Positions 45,837-58,800 of a stretch of 64,000 bases of DNA are shown here, piece after piece. A program made the position numbers and the translations under genes. Every line of letters begins with the position of its first letter. Within the stretch, counting starts at the first letter, position 1. The stretch is from Undaria pinnatifida (taxonomy: Eukaryota; Sar; Phaeophyceae; Laminariales; Alariaceae): positions 62,001 through 126,000 of the forward strand of contig JABAKD010000021.1 of the NCBI GenBank assembly GCA_012845835.1, written 5' to 3'. The notes beneath the pieces were generated by a model that made no database searches, was not told the DNA's origin, and was given only the letters and a program-made list of their open reading frames with translations.

Positions 45837-47118
45837 TCGCTTCTGACTGCTTCTGTTCGAGTTCGGCAACACATGCTTCATGCTTTCGTTGTCTCTTTAT
45901 TGTCTAGCTTTCGTGCGACTAAGACCGTTCCTGCATCTGTCTACTCCTTGAGACGCTTCTTAAGGCAGCACTTAAGGTAGAAGTGATGCCATGCCGCCCG
46001 TTGGCGGTGAAGTCCTGGTGTCATACCTCATAACATTCCCTTCGGGAAGGGGTTGACTTGGTACTCTGGGGTCATCGCAAGCCGACGAGCGGTAGCACAA
46101 TCATTCCGACGACACGCGCAGGTTCGAGCTACATCAGTAGTGGTTTTGCACCTGATGTAGGCTTTGGTTACACCAGGTATGAAGTCCGACGACGTGTGTT
46201 CGATGGTTGCTTTGGGCGTGTCAACGCTATCGTGGTTCGATCTCCTGCCGCTGTGCACCAGACACACGCGCATACCCCGTGGCTACTGGCAAATGGCGAG
46301 ATATTAGAGCGCGACTGCCGTTGTACCGCTGCTGCTGCTGTTCTGCTTGCTGCTGTTCCGCTGTAATACTGAAGTGTGTTACTGATTACTTTGGTTGAGC
46401 GGTTAATTTTGCGCAAAAAAAAACACCGATGTTCTTCTCGATCGTATGCCCAAGATGACAGCACACACCCCACTCATATATACACAGAAGCGCACAGACA
46501 TACACACAGAAGCACCGTCCGTGCATGTCACCAAGGAATGCGGGCGTTGCTAGTCGTCGATTGCTAGGTCGTCGCAGACAACAGAGATGGTAAACCAATT
46601 GACTGATGATTGATCTACGGCGGCCGGGAAAAACACGGGTCGAGTTTGAATACCGAAATGCGAGAAGGGAGCGGGCCACATAATAAAAAAAAATGTGGGA
46701 TTTTTCAATGGGTCTGCTCGGTTAACAGCGAGGCGGAACGCTACCCCTTAAAAATAGAAGCACATCAGTTAGGTCGGATGTCTAGAGCACCACCACGGAG
46801 CCCCGCCGCGATCGAGACGTGCGTCGCAATGTACCGATGGGCGCCTTGCTTGCCCCACGGCCGAAAGCACCACAACAAAACCTCGGCCGCCAGAGAACAC
46901 CAAGCCATAAAAACAAAGTGCATATTGTTTTTGCATAAACATGTGTACGTATGGAACCCGTACCGCTCCCCCCCCGCACTCTCCCCCCCCCCGCCCATTT
47001 GAAGTAGAAATAGCGCTGAGCGAGTGGGAAACAAAATACTAAAAGGCCTTCCATCGCTGATCAATCCAACTAGTTTCTCCTGTCTGATCACGATATCAGC
47101 AAGAGCCCAGACTCGCCC
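45837..47118. other. No recognisable gene
   Basis: Only short unassigned frames. Small CTG-rich (46331-46365) and C-run (46970, 46985) tracts are present. Confidence 0.4.
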
Positions 47119-47300
47119 GCATTCGGTGTGCGTTTGCTAACCTGTACGCGACAAGCTCCACACGAGACTGATTCCGGTGTGCTCGTTTCCAAGTTCTACC
47201 ATATACTCTGACCCGGATTCCCGACACAGGCAAGCCTCATTCTTACTTCAAACTAAACTTAGTTTTTTTCCGCCACTGTATTTTCGTGGGTTTACAGACA
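47119..47300 (+). repeat. Dispersed repeat family D, copy 1
   Basis: It matches 51936-52125. Shared blocks are CATTCGG, GTTTGCTAAC-type, GAGACTGAT, AAGTTCTAC, ATATACTCTGACCC and CCGACACAG. Confidence 0.8.
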
Positions 47301-47622
47301 GACTTATCCTGTATTGTTTTTGATTGGAATTGCGTTGTCACTGTGTTTTTCCTGGGTGATGGGAGAGAGATATCTCCCCTTCGCCAGATACACCCATCGC
47401 AACCTCCTGCGATCTCCTGTGTACCTCGCCCACACATAAACCGTCCCTCCCTCATATGATACCAGCCTGGTTCTCAACTATTACCGCCTACAGTCGTCTC
47501 GGGTGACCAAGCCTCAGAACGGTACCGTACCATTCGGCTCCTCCAACTCCGAGGTAACTTGATGCTGCTGTTGCCGTACACCAGTTGTCTTGTCCTACTC
47601 CGGCTGCATCTTCCCCCGGTTG

Positions 47623-48340
47623 TCAATCCTTCCCTTGGCTTGCCACGACTAGTTTAATAGACACCCTTATCGAATCCTCTACTTCGAGGTATGGTAATGT
47701 GCGTATGCGCTCGTAACGCATTGAGCCTCCACCGCCCTTCTTTCCGATCATTCGATCCGATATGCCTCCTTGGGCTGCGAGCGTGGTCGTTCCCCCGAAA
47801 CCCAACGAGCGCAGGGCGAACTCATTGGGGTTACGGTTGGACTTCGCCACTAACTCCATAATTTCTCGAAGAGCACGACCGTACCTCACCGCTGTTGAAG
47901 ACTTGCCACAACAATGCAAGAAAAGGGGGGCGTGGTCGGGGAGACTGGAGAAGCATGGCACCGACTCCAACACACGGGCGACGGTCCCGCCGTCCGCGAA
48001 CCCCATTCCGTATCCGCACGCATGCGCTTACAATCTGTACCAGGTCACACTTGTGTCCCTCAAAACGGATGTCTACCTTCTCGGTCCGTTGACATGGCAT
48101 ATATTCCAACTGCGTGCTGCTGGAGTGGAACACGGCCCCGCCCCGCATCATACCATGCACGCGGTGCGCCACCTCCGAGTCGACGGCAAACCTCTCGCCC
48201 GACGTTGCCCTCATACAATGACTCAGAAAAAAACGAAGCCAGCACACCTTCACCTCTATAACCCAGTGGGGTATCCGATTCCCCCCATTGAAGCATACCG
48301 AACAAGACCGGTAGAGGAACGCGGCGGGGAGTTCCCGCCG
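47623..48340 (-). pseudogene. Tyrosine recombinase (DIRS/Crypton-like) remnant
   Basis: The 127-codon frame 48006-47623 contains EFALRSLGFGGTTTLAAQGG (residues 62-81). This corresponds to box II of tyrosine recombinases, usually A-L-H-S-L-R-x-G-G-A-T-x-L-A. A basic block and a Tyr at residue 98 follow, where the nucleophile would be. Upstream, DHAPLF...AVRYGRALREIM fits the segment before box II. Upstream of 48010 the homologous reading moves to another frame (48253-47831). The catalytic His and Arg of H-x-x-R read Arg (66) and Gly (69), so the copy is inactive. Such recombinases move DIRS, Ngaro and Crypton elements by site-specific recombination. No RT or methyltransferase domain was found next to it. 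The open 276-codon frame on the plus strand (47762-48592) is its shadow. Confidence 0.6.
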
Positions 48341-49010
48341 TCATGTGCTACCGGGATCGCAGACACGCACGCCCACACGTATACAACTCCCCTCCCCCCC
48401 GCATCCCCGTTCCCGTTCTCGTTCTCCTTCACAACACATGCTACGGCAGGATGCACCATTTTTCACGAAACTCCTCGCATGAGAAGCCATACAACTGACC
48501 CAAACCCAAACCCAAACGTATCAAGGTATATGAAAGAAAGAATGGAACCCGCTAGGCAAAGCCATGCCATCACATCACATCACGTACACTAGGCGTGCCA
48601 CAAGCTGTGCTTTACAGCAAGAATGCCCTTTTGAACCTATTGGGTAAAGGAGCGCGATGTTTTTCTTCAAACACAAACCAGACAGAAAAAACAATGCTAC
48701 CACCAGGGTAGCACGCCCCCCCCGCATACGCAGACACACCGACACACCCAAACACATGTGGAGCGCACACTGGGCCATGGGCCGTGGCCGGTAGCTCCAA
48801 TCCTACACCCCGATGGATTTACTGCACGGCATCGAATTTACGGAACGCCTTCAAATGAATACATTCGCCAGGTTACCTGGCGGGCGACATCTAACGGCAA
48901 ACTCAATTGATGCCCAGGCCTTGCTTCTGAATCGCTCGACTTCAACACGCCCGGTAACCCATTGACCCGCGAAAGATACATCAAGACTGGCGACCAGGCT
49001 CGTACGAGCG
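48341..49010. other. No recognisable gene
   Basis: Probably flank or further remains of the recombinase element. I see no motif. Confidence 0.35.
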
Positions 49011-49011
49011 A

Positions 49012-49057
49012 GTAGGGTTAGGGTTAGTGTTAGGGTTAGGGTTAGGGTTAGCGTTAG
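49012..49057. repeat. Interstitial telomere-type TTAGGG run
   Basis: Seven or so TTAGGG units with two variants (TTAGTG, TTAGCG). It is oriented opposite to the runs at 43 kb and is not attached to the GGAAGC minisatellite. Confidence 0.95.
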
Positions 49058-49397
49058 GATCTCGCCCGTGAAATTGTCGGGGCCTCCCCATCTGCCTCCG
49101 CCGCTGGTCGAACAGCACCTCTAGCCTGAAACGGCAGCTGCGTATTCCCTTCTCCGCATAGAACTCACCAGGCCCGCCCGCCGCTCCTCCTCCGAATAGG
49201 TCGATTAGGCCCGCTCCTCGGCTAGCGGCGGGACCTCCGCCGTCGCCACGCGTGGTTGCCGTGCCCCTTCCACGTACAATCGTCACATTACTTCCACGAC
49301 CGGTTTTCGTCCCCGGGCCCCGCCAGACCGCGGCATGCCGGCATTCCTAATTACCGACGGCATCCCGTCGCAGGAATGGGCGTGTCTTCGTGAATCA

Positions 49398-49938
49398 TAC
49401 GGGGCAAGGGGGGGAAGGGGGTGTACTCGTTAATGCATGCATGGCCGTAGTGGTATGACCGTATCTATTAGACCCTTGCATCCCTACAATGCCGGGACGG
49501 ACGACGTCCGGTTTTCACCGACCAGGCAGACATTGCTTGCACTAAGCGCGAAGCGCCGTGATTTGTTCGGCGGGTCGTGCGTAGGTTGAGCTGCATCCTA
49601 ATATTAATACTAAGAGCCGCTTGTGAGGCGGACTTGCATACTTCGCAGTATGGCTAACAGCTCCAATGAGTTAACTTAATTTCCGGTATGGCCACTTCCA
49701 GAGACAGCGATGGGGAGTACTATGTAAAGCCTCGTGGCTGTCTTTACCATAAACTCTAAGTGATACAGTGGTTCCCCTTGGGCAGATTTCTCCACCCCGC
49801 ACAAATGATCTAACTCGACCGCCAGCTGTGATTGACTGCCAAATAAATTAAGAAACGATACCCAGGTGGTCTAGCTCATGTAGTGAGCGGCATGTTTTAC
49901 AGTGTCGCTGCCAACCGACGCGAACCCAACCTGTATAT
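49398..49938 (+). repeat. Dispersed repeat family C, copy 2
   Basis: A full-length match to 40225-40738, ending CCAACCCAACCTGTATATAA and followed by a G10-11 run at 49950. Confidence 0.9.
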
Positions 49939-49959
49939 AAAAGAGGCCATGGGGGGGGG

Positions 49960-51935
49960 GGGTAGGAAAAAACCCGCTCCAAGGGTGAGGGAGGAGCCCC
50001 ATCCCCCCGCGCCCCCGTAACGTTGACAGCTTTTTTTTCTATCCGAGCAACCAATGCCCAAAAAACAGGGAGGTAATATATAAAGAAAATTAGACGGAGC
50101 GAGGCGACGTGGGAGCGTCGTGCCTCCAATCGTACAACCAACTACTGTGATGGCGACCTCCGAACCGGTACTGCCTTGTCCCAAATGTGCTGACCAAACC
50201 GGCAGCCGCATGACCCCACGATACTCGCCGTGGGTCATGTGTGTCCCCGAGCACGGGAAAGCCCCCCCCGCACAAACGTCATTCGGGAAACAGGGGGATT
50301 CATAGGATAGGGCCCAACGCACCATATGCCTGGCTTCGTTATCCTGTATTAATGTGCTTCTTTGGTTGCTTGTGTTTCTCTGTCATATTTTTTCCATCCG
50401 TACCGTCCACTTCACGGACGGAATCGTAATCACGCGCCCACGCAAGGCGACTGACCGACTGACTGTCTCCTTTCAGTCGTACCAAAAGGGGGCACCCAAG
50501 TAACTCGTGCCGTTCGCCCTAAATGAGATTACGGCTCCAAACCTAACAGCAATGATCGTACAGGAAACCTTCTTCAGTGCGGAGCTTCCACTAAATCTGA
50601 ACATTAACGTAGGTCTGCGTCGATGATGGACAGAGCAACGGCTCACTATCAGTTGCTAACGAGGCTCCACAACCTCAGCCGCCAGGATGTGCATGAGATG
50701 CATCGCTAAGACGGAAACGAGCAGCGTGTAGAGTGTTTGCGAAAACCGCTCTGCGTAAGAATGCCCCTTCCAAAAAAAAAACATCCGAAATTAAGAAGGA
50801 TATGCGGTACTTTTCTAAAGAAAAGACAAAACGTACATTGGCGAAGGTAGGGTTTTATCGAAAACCGCGGTACGGTTTGGCTCTCCATTGCATGGGCCTA
50901 CAAGGCATCGAGCATTTGTCGGACGCAGCTCCAATCACTATCCACGGAGCATCTTCCTTGCCCGGCCCGCGCCACCAGCTGCCTGCCGTTTGCTCAGTGC
51001 TGTATCGACACAGCACAACAACAGCCGCTGAGAGCACACAGACTCGAGAGGTGTAGCTGGAGGATAACGCGAATGAGCGGTGTTGGGGTGTGCCAGCGGG
51101 CCGCTGCTAAGATGGTGCGTTCTCGCCCGTTTGCTATCGTGGAGAATGCGTCGGCTACTCGCACTGGTACTTGTGCGCTATGGTGGTATCATAGCCCGTG
51201 ACAACAGCACGGTGTATCACTGCAATTCTACCACACCGTGATAGCAGCAGCAGCAGCGGCGCTGTGTGAGGCCGCCACGGTCTACGTGTCGGGCGCCGGG
51301 CGTGCTCGGAGCGGAGCGCGCCTGCACGGTGGCGACGTACGCTGAGCGCAGCGGCAGCACCAGCAGCACATGGCGAGAAGAATGCGGAGCTGGTCTCAAA
51401 ATTGGAAAAAAAAAAAAAATAGAAGTTGTTGCCGGTTCCGGTGCTAAGAGCTGGTGCTGCTTGTTTTTGTTGCTGAAGCGGATGCTGCCGCTAGCTGCCG
51501 CTAGCTGTGTTGTTGCTTGCTGTGGTGGGATAGCGGTGGCGGCATTGCGGTGAACTCCGCCGTCGCCGCCGTTGCTTGGCAGCCGTCGCTACTCGAACCT
51601 GGCACGCTTTCTTAATTCTATTTTTTTTCTCTTTTGTTTGACCTTGTTGCCGCACATCTTCACTTCCCCTCTCAAGTTGGGAGGCATCCCCTGCACGATT
51701 TTGGAAAATTCCAACGCAAACACACCAATATACTGACGGGAAGGGAATTCACGATTTTTAGTGGAAGTGAAGTATTTTTCCGAAGACCACTTTTCGCAAA
51801 CACTTCCTTTCGCGCTCCGTGTCCTCTCGTGTGTTTGCCGCACTATGAGAACAGGCTCAAATGCCTGGCTTGGCTAGCCACTCCAGCAACTATCTCATGT
51901 CCGTTCAAATTATCAGCAAAATTCCCAAATCTCTT
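49960..51935. other. No recognisable gene
   Basis: Open frames on both strands are short and unrecognised. A GC-rich stretch with CAG/CTG-rich patches runs from about 51240 to 51600, and an A13 run lies at 51407. Confidence 0.4.
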
Positions 51936-52125
51936 GCATTCGGCATGCATTTGCTAACACGCACGCAACGAGCTCAACGCGAGACTGATCCCGGCGTGTT
52001 GGCTTTTAAGTTCTACTATATACTCTGACCCAGATTTCCGACACAGACATGTCCCATTCTCATTCTCACTACGAAACAAACGTCGCTTGGTCCGTAACAC
52101 TGTTTTGGTACGTTTATGGATAAAC
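51936..52125 (+). repeat. Dispersed repeat family D, copy 2
   Basis: It matches 47119-47300 at roughly 70-75% by eye. Confidence 0.8.
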
Positions 52126-52624
52126 CTATCAATCATAGACGTTTGGGCTATAACACAGATTTCCGTTCTGTAGAGAAAGAACGGTATTTTTGCAACAAAC
52201 AAAAGCGATATGTAGCCCCTGATAGAGAGTGTCAAGATTAAGTACTGCGTAGAAGGACGGGCGCACGGTTGCAGCTGAGATATAAAACCTCACGAGCACG
52301 AGACACTACCGTCGCTGTCAGGCTAGCAGCTAGCGCTGATGTTTTTTCAATCTGGGTCAGCAGGCCTACCAATAAAAAGTATAACGTCGGCAGTAGTGTA
52401 CTTTGCTTAAGCAAGCGCGTGGTATGGTAGTTGCTTACCTAAACTGTCAGAGGCTCCTGATCGGGGGTGGTCTGTACCTCGAAAGAACGCCTGCGAGAAG
52501 CAACTATATTGTAACCGGATGGGCAATCTCGTGGCCAAGGTACTATTAGGTACCTGGTACTCAGTCCTAACCCAAAAATACCTAAAGCATAAACGGTACT
52601 CTAACGGCAGTAGTACAACGGTAC

Positions 52625-52682
52625 TAGTACAGTGCAGTACAGTGCATGTAGTACAGTGCATGTAGCACAGTGCATGTAGGGT
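52625..52682. repeat. GTACAGTGCATGTA tandem repeat
   Basis: Three to four copies of a 10-16 bp unit. Confidence 0.85.
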
Positions 52683-52884
52683 AAATCCTTCGTTGAGGAG
52701 CACTTCAGTCAGACCGTTTCTTGCCAAAACGTGCTACTGTCGCAGCGCACGCGTCGGCACCTAAAAGCAGCGGGGGGGGGGGGGTTGTTGCAGCAAACAA
52801 CAGACGTAAAAGCCTACTGAGGAGTCGGAATCAGATTGGTCAATGGAGACTGCCTTGCGCACTTATAGAGACTGCCTTGCGCAC

Positions 52885-55800
52885 TTTAGTTGGCCTTCGT
52901 ACGGTATTTAGCGAAGCGCCCGGCGTGCGCCTCCTCTATCTGGTCGAGAGACGTCTCCTCCGACTTCCTCGAACACGCAAATTAAAAGGAGTCCTGGCCA
53001 TTTTGGAAGCGGATAGAATGTTTTAAACCATTCTAATATCATCCAGCTCAAGATTTTTCGGTTGGTAAGACTAGGTATATCAGCTTGTCACGAAAACAGG
53101 TAGTTGGATATAGTATGGAGCCGTCTTAGAGCCTGGTTCAAGTGAAATGGCGAAAAGGATCTCCCCCACGAATGCCGCTCGAAATATCTAGCTAAAGGGT
53201 GAATAGGTCGTATCGTACGGACCCCCATGACCAGTGTAAGAGGGTGACGACACATGGCAAGCTTTTTTTATAACGGCCTCGGGCTGTCTCTTAGAACGAA
53301 ACTCGTATCGACCAGTGACAGGCCTTCAAAGTTTGCAAAAATATTCAGGCTGTTTTCCAAACGAGAGCGAAACTAACAATTGCGCCGCATTTTTTGTTTG
53401 ACCCGGTTGGAGGTACTCCAAGGCATGTCTTAATCTTTGGCGCGAAAAATCGAGTACCTGACCTGAGTATAGTCAATGTTAAGCAGACTAGAACGAAAAA
53501 ACTCCATCCTGCAGTAAAACCAAGTCATGTAAAGGATTCACGTATCTTACTCATTTTTCCCACGAAAGTCCAAATTTCTACCCCTGTTTTTAGAGATAGA
53601 CGCTGACATTTAGCACACGTGTTCTATATGCCCATGCCGACGCTTGGTCTCCGGGTTTTTTTCTGGTATTGCCGAAAATGGCTCGTCTATCGTGGTCCAA
53701 AACATCTACCAACTAACGAAAAATCAGGCAAAAAAAAACAAAAACGACAGGCGACGTCTTCGCAACGGCACATAGAAGACGTGTAAAACTTTCACGGTCT
53801 GAATCGAAAAAACGGCGTGGACATTCGCCGGGGAGTAAATGTCCGTCGTTTAAGTTGAAACAGCCTATATCAGTAGGGACATAGAAGACCATATACAAGT
53901 ACAGCAGAGGGTGTAGGTTAAATCACCTAAATTGGCTTGTCAGGGAGTGGTCTTCAAATAGGAACACCATTATACCGCCGTCGTTAATGGAGTGCGTCGT
54001 GCCCTACTTGGTCGAAGACCAGCGTCCTCGAGTTCCTCCAAGGCCTGTAGTGGACGGGCCACCGTGTTCCTTCATGGAGTGCGGTGTGTCGTCGCTATAT
54101 GATCCATGGAGGAAGACTGCATCTCCCTATTAATACTATACTTCAACGCGCCCTTACATTTTGCATGCTCGAGAAAAAGGACAAAGGTCTTCCTTGCCAC
54201 AACAGAGAAAGCGCCAGGCATCTACACGCCGTACTTCGCGAAAGCCCTCGCAGGGAGTTTTCTCTGTCTGGCCGAAAAAGAGCTTCCGCGGATTCCTCCA
54301 ATGCCTACAGTGGGGCGGCGCCTGGCACTGTTGGACTGTTGGACGAGGGTGTCGCCTTCTTCACGGAGTGATTTTCGAAAAGATAGACGACACAAGAAAT
54401 GTCGACTGTCTCTTCGCAGCCACTCCACGAAGGAAAAAGGTATCCGTACTCAACCGGGTCAGTTCCCTGCCACCAAACGTGTTCGAGGAAAACCATGCAG
54501 CCTGCGTGTACTTCGCTGCACCCCTCCCCGCCTGCTGGCGCGTTAGCTTCCTTGCGTCGTATTTTAATTGTTTCGTTTTTCGTCTTGCACTTTCTCTAGT
54601 CGGGCGACTTCCGCGAAAACGTGAAATAAATAGGGGGCGTAGTATCGGATGAGGATGTCGTCTTCCTCGATAGAGTGTGCGTGTCGTCGAGACACAATGC
54701 ATCGCAGAAAACGATATCCTTAGCTGAACCTACCAGAAGCCCTTCCGATTCACGTGCTCACGGAAAGTCTAGGATACCTTTCCTCGGGTAAGTGGACGGT
54801 ATCGACTGGCCCATTGACGACCTCTCCATCGAGGAAGTTGACATATCCATCCAACACGACCAGGCGCCGTTCCACTTTACGTGTTCATGGTTACTTCCTC
54901 GTCGACGACCTCTCCATCCAGGAAGTTGACACGTTCATCCAACACTACCAGGCGCGGTTCTTCTTTACGTGTTCGGGCCACAGAGACTATGACGAATGCC
55001 TCCACGACGATGGGATCAGGCAAGGAAGACGAGTTAACACTTTCGGTGCACGAGTTAACAATCTATTCAATAACCAACCCCGAACTAACCAATAAAAAAT
55101 ATCAAACAACCGCCAAAAACCCTAAAACAATTTACATCCCCCTATCAATCACTATCCGCATCTAACATCGCCAGGCGTTCTTAGAGGAAGTCGAAAACGC
55201 CCTTTTTCGTCCAAATAGACAAACCGCAGACAAGTGCTCCGTGAAATACGACGCGTTTGTCACGTCTCCAATCTTCGCCTACGCGCTGTATTTCGCGAAT
55301 AGCCCATCTTGCGTATTCTCTATTCGGCAGAGAAAAGCTTCCTCGACATCCTCTGACATGGAAAAGGAAAGGGCGCCTGACGGTGGTGGATGAGAGTATC
55401 GTCTTGCGAAGAACATGAAATATGTCTTCCGCGACACACTCCACGCAGGAAACCGACATCCCGATCCAAACCGGCCAGGCTCCTGTCCACCGTACGTCCT
55501 GGAACAACAAGTCTATTGCCGTATTTGACAAGGCGCTCGTCTTCTGTTCTCTCTACCCGAACGAGGAAGAGCTATATCGACATCCCCCGACACGTAAAGA
55601 GAGCGGGCGGCTAGGGGTGCCGGATAAGAATGTGGCCTTCGTTAACGGATAGTGACGTGTCCCTATGCGGAACCCCATCTCGATATGCGATACATACAGC
55701 CTCCCTTCCATTTTACGTGCTGAAGATGTACGTATCGCATACGGATATCGCAATCCCACGTAGAGGCGCGTCACTCTCCGTGAAAAAAGGCAAATGTTCA

Positions 55801-58800
55801 TATCCGACATGTCCAACCGCCCTTTCACTTTGCGCGTTTGAGGATGTCGAGCTAGCTCTTCCTCGGTCAAATCGACTCAAGACGAACACTTCGTCGAAAA
55901 CCGGCGTATGTTTCCCTCTTGACCCTCGTTACACGCCGTAAAAGGCAAAGCGCTCGTTGAGAGCGTTTTTTCCATTTCGCCAAAAAAGAGCATACTCGAC
56001 ATGCTCTTTAGTTAGGAGAGGAAGCGCGCGCTTCCTTAGGGTTATTGTTGGCTCACATCCTTCCTTCATGGAATGCGTCGTCGCACAGGCAGCGGCCAGG
56101 CGGACAACCAAGGTGAAACGGAATCTGGCATTGTCGTACGTGGATATCGTCTCCCTTGATGGTGGTCGTGAAAGCAGTCGAGACACGTGTGTCGACTGCC
56201 TTCGCGACCATCACACCCTCGAGGGAAGACGATGCCTTCGTCCAACACTGACTGGCGCCCTTCCACTATAAACGCTCGAGGGAGTGACGCAAGGCGCCTA
56301 AATCCTCGGCGAAGCAGTCATCTTTGCGGTTTCTCCTCTTTACCGAGAAAGAGTTTCCTCCTTTTCCTCGCACATTAGAATGTTAACAACATTACAGTGT
56401 GGCACGACACGCTCCACGAAGGAAAACGAAAACAAGATCCAGAACAGCCCAACGCCCTTCCTACTAAACGTGCTAAAAAAAGTCGACCATGTCTTCCTCG
56501 CATAATTAATAGACTTCGTCGACTGTCTCCGTGACGACCACTTGCGCGAAGAGGGAAAAGCTTCAGGTTGAAAACCTGTCCTTCTGGCACACCATAATTT
56601 ATCGACTCTCCTCCCTGTTACTATCCGCGTGCAAACCATCCACGCGCCCGTCCACTTGGCGCGTTCGAATGACTCGAGGAACCCTGTCCTCGGCTAGAAT
56701 GAGAAACTGCAATACACCCACGCGCCGTACGTGGCAACGTGCTTGTCTTCAGTTTTCCCTGCACGGTCGAGGAAGAAATCCCTCTACTCCTTCGGAAAAT
56801 GTATGCTGGAGGGGCGTCTAGCAGCATTAGGATAACGTGTTCCGTCATGGAATGTGTGGTCAAGACACAATCGATGGTCTAAGATGACAACCTAACCCAA
56901 AACCGCCAGGCATACTCAACGTCTCTGAGGAAGCTGCGGACGCTCTTCTTCAATCAAATGGAAAAATGCAGGAGGAGCGCTTCGCGAAACACGGCGTGTC
57001 TTTTACCTCCAAACATTTCGCCTACGCGGCGTAGTGTACCGTGAAGTGCTTGTTTTGAGTTTGCTGTTTTTCTTTGAAGAGGTCCTTGACGAATCCCTCG
57101 GACACGGGTAACGAAAGGGTATCTGGCAGTGTTGGATCAGGATGTCCCCTTGCTTGCTAGAGCGTGTCGCGATGGGTTGTGTCATCAAGACCCACTCCAT
57201 CGAGCAACGAGACATGCGCATCTAACACTGCTAAACGCTCTTCCATTTTTGCGAGAGGAATTCAAGGAAGACCTTCTTCGGCCAAATTGAGCAAACTCAA
57301 GACCAGCACTTTGCGAAACACGGAGAACAGGCGAACTTTACAAGCGCGTAGAAGAGCTTCCACGACCTCCGCGAACACGGACAACGGAAGGGCATTTGGC
57401 AGTGTCGGATCAGGATATGATTTTCCTTGATAAAGCGCGTTACGATGAGGTATGTCCTCGAGACACACTCCATCCAAACAAAACAATACTAGCTTCACAC
57501 AAAGCAATACTAGCTTCACACTGCCAGGAGCCTTTCCACTTCACGTTCTCGAGGAAGAGTAGGCAGCCTTTCCTCTCTCGAATGAGGACTGTGCCGACGG
57601 CCTCTGCGACAACCACTCCATCAAGTAAGGAAGTCTGATCATCTAGCACTGCCAGGCGCTCTTCCCGTTTACGTGTTCGGGTCGAACAGAGCCTGCGTCC
57701 ACTGCCTACGCGACAACCACTCCATTATAGGAAGAGGATACATATCCTGCTCCAACACTACCAGGCGCTTTTCCAATTTAGCAATTTAGGCGTTTTCATT
57801 GGAGGTCAAGGAATCTCTTCCTCGACCAAACAGAGAAACATTGTAGCTCCTACGTTCCGCACTCGGCGAAACGCTCGTCTTGCGCTTTCCCTACTTGTCC
57901 AAAGAACTGCTTTCTCGACATCCTCGAAGACACAAAGCGGAAGGGCGTCCGGCACTGTGGGACAGGATATCGTCTACCACCATGGAAGGCGTCGTCACGA
58001 CACACTTCATGAAGGAATAACACAACCTGATCCGAAGCTGCCACGCGCCCTCCCAGTGTACGTGTTCGAGAAAGAGGAGGTGCTTTCCAGGATAAACAAA
58101 AAAAGAAAGTCATGCGCGTCGCGAAACATATAGCGTTTTTGTCTCTTAAATATTCTCTTACGCGCCGTGCTGGTGAAGCGATCGTTTAGCGGCTTCTGAA
58201 TGTGGTCGAGGAAAAACTCTCTTGGCCTTCTCGAACACGAGTAATGAAAAGATTCGTGGCTGTATTGGATGATAAGGTCGTCTTCTTTGATACAACGTGT
58301 TGCGATTGAGTGCGTCGACGCACGCTCGTCAAAGAGGAAGACATCTGCATCCAACCATGTCAGGCATCTTTCCGTTTTGGGTGCTCGAGAAAGTCGATGA
58401 AGTTTTTCCTAGGCCGAATAGGAAAGGTGACGACTGCGTCATTGACGACCTCTCCATTAAGGAAGTTGACATATTCATCCAACACCTCGAGACGCCATTC
58501 CACTTTAAGTGTTCGGGCCACACTGAGACCACGCTCACCGCCTCTGCTATCCCATCGCCTCGTCTGATAGAAGAAGAGGTGTCCTTTCCGGTACAAAGGA
58601 ACAGAAACGTTAAACAATCCCGAAAAAGACGGAAAGTTAATTAACCAACCGGCAATCGCTTCACGAGAAAAATTATTACTTCCCTCTATTGCCATCCGTA
58701 TGCAATACTGTCTGGCGCCCTTCAAGGTTACTTGCCAGGGGACGTTGAAGCTCTTCCTCAGCCAAACAGAGGAACCGCAAGTCAAGTGGCTCGTGAATAC

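Noticed and set aside
47762-48592. 276-codon plus-strand open frame
   Set aside because: It lies opposite the tyrosine-recombinase remnant, has no recognised motif, and its C-terminal half is Pro/His/Thr-rich low complexity.
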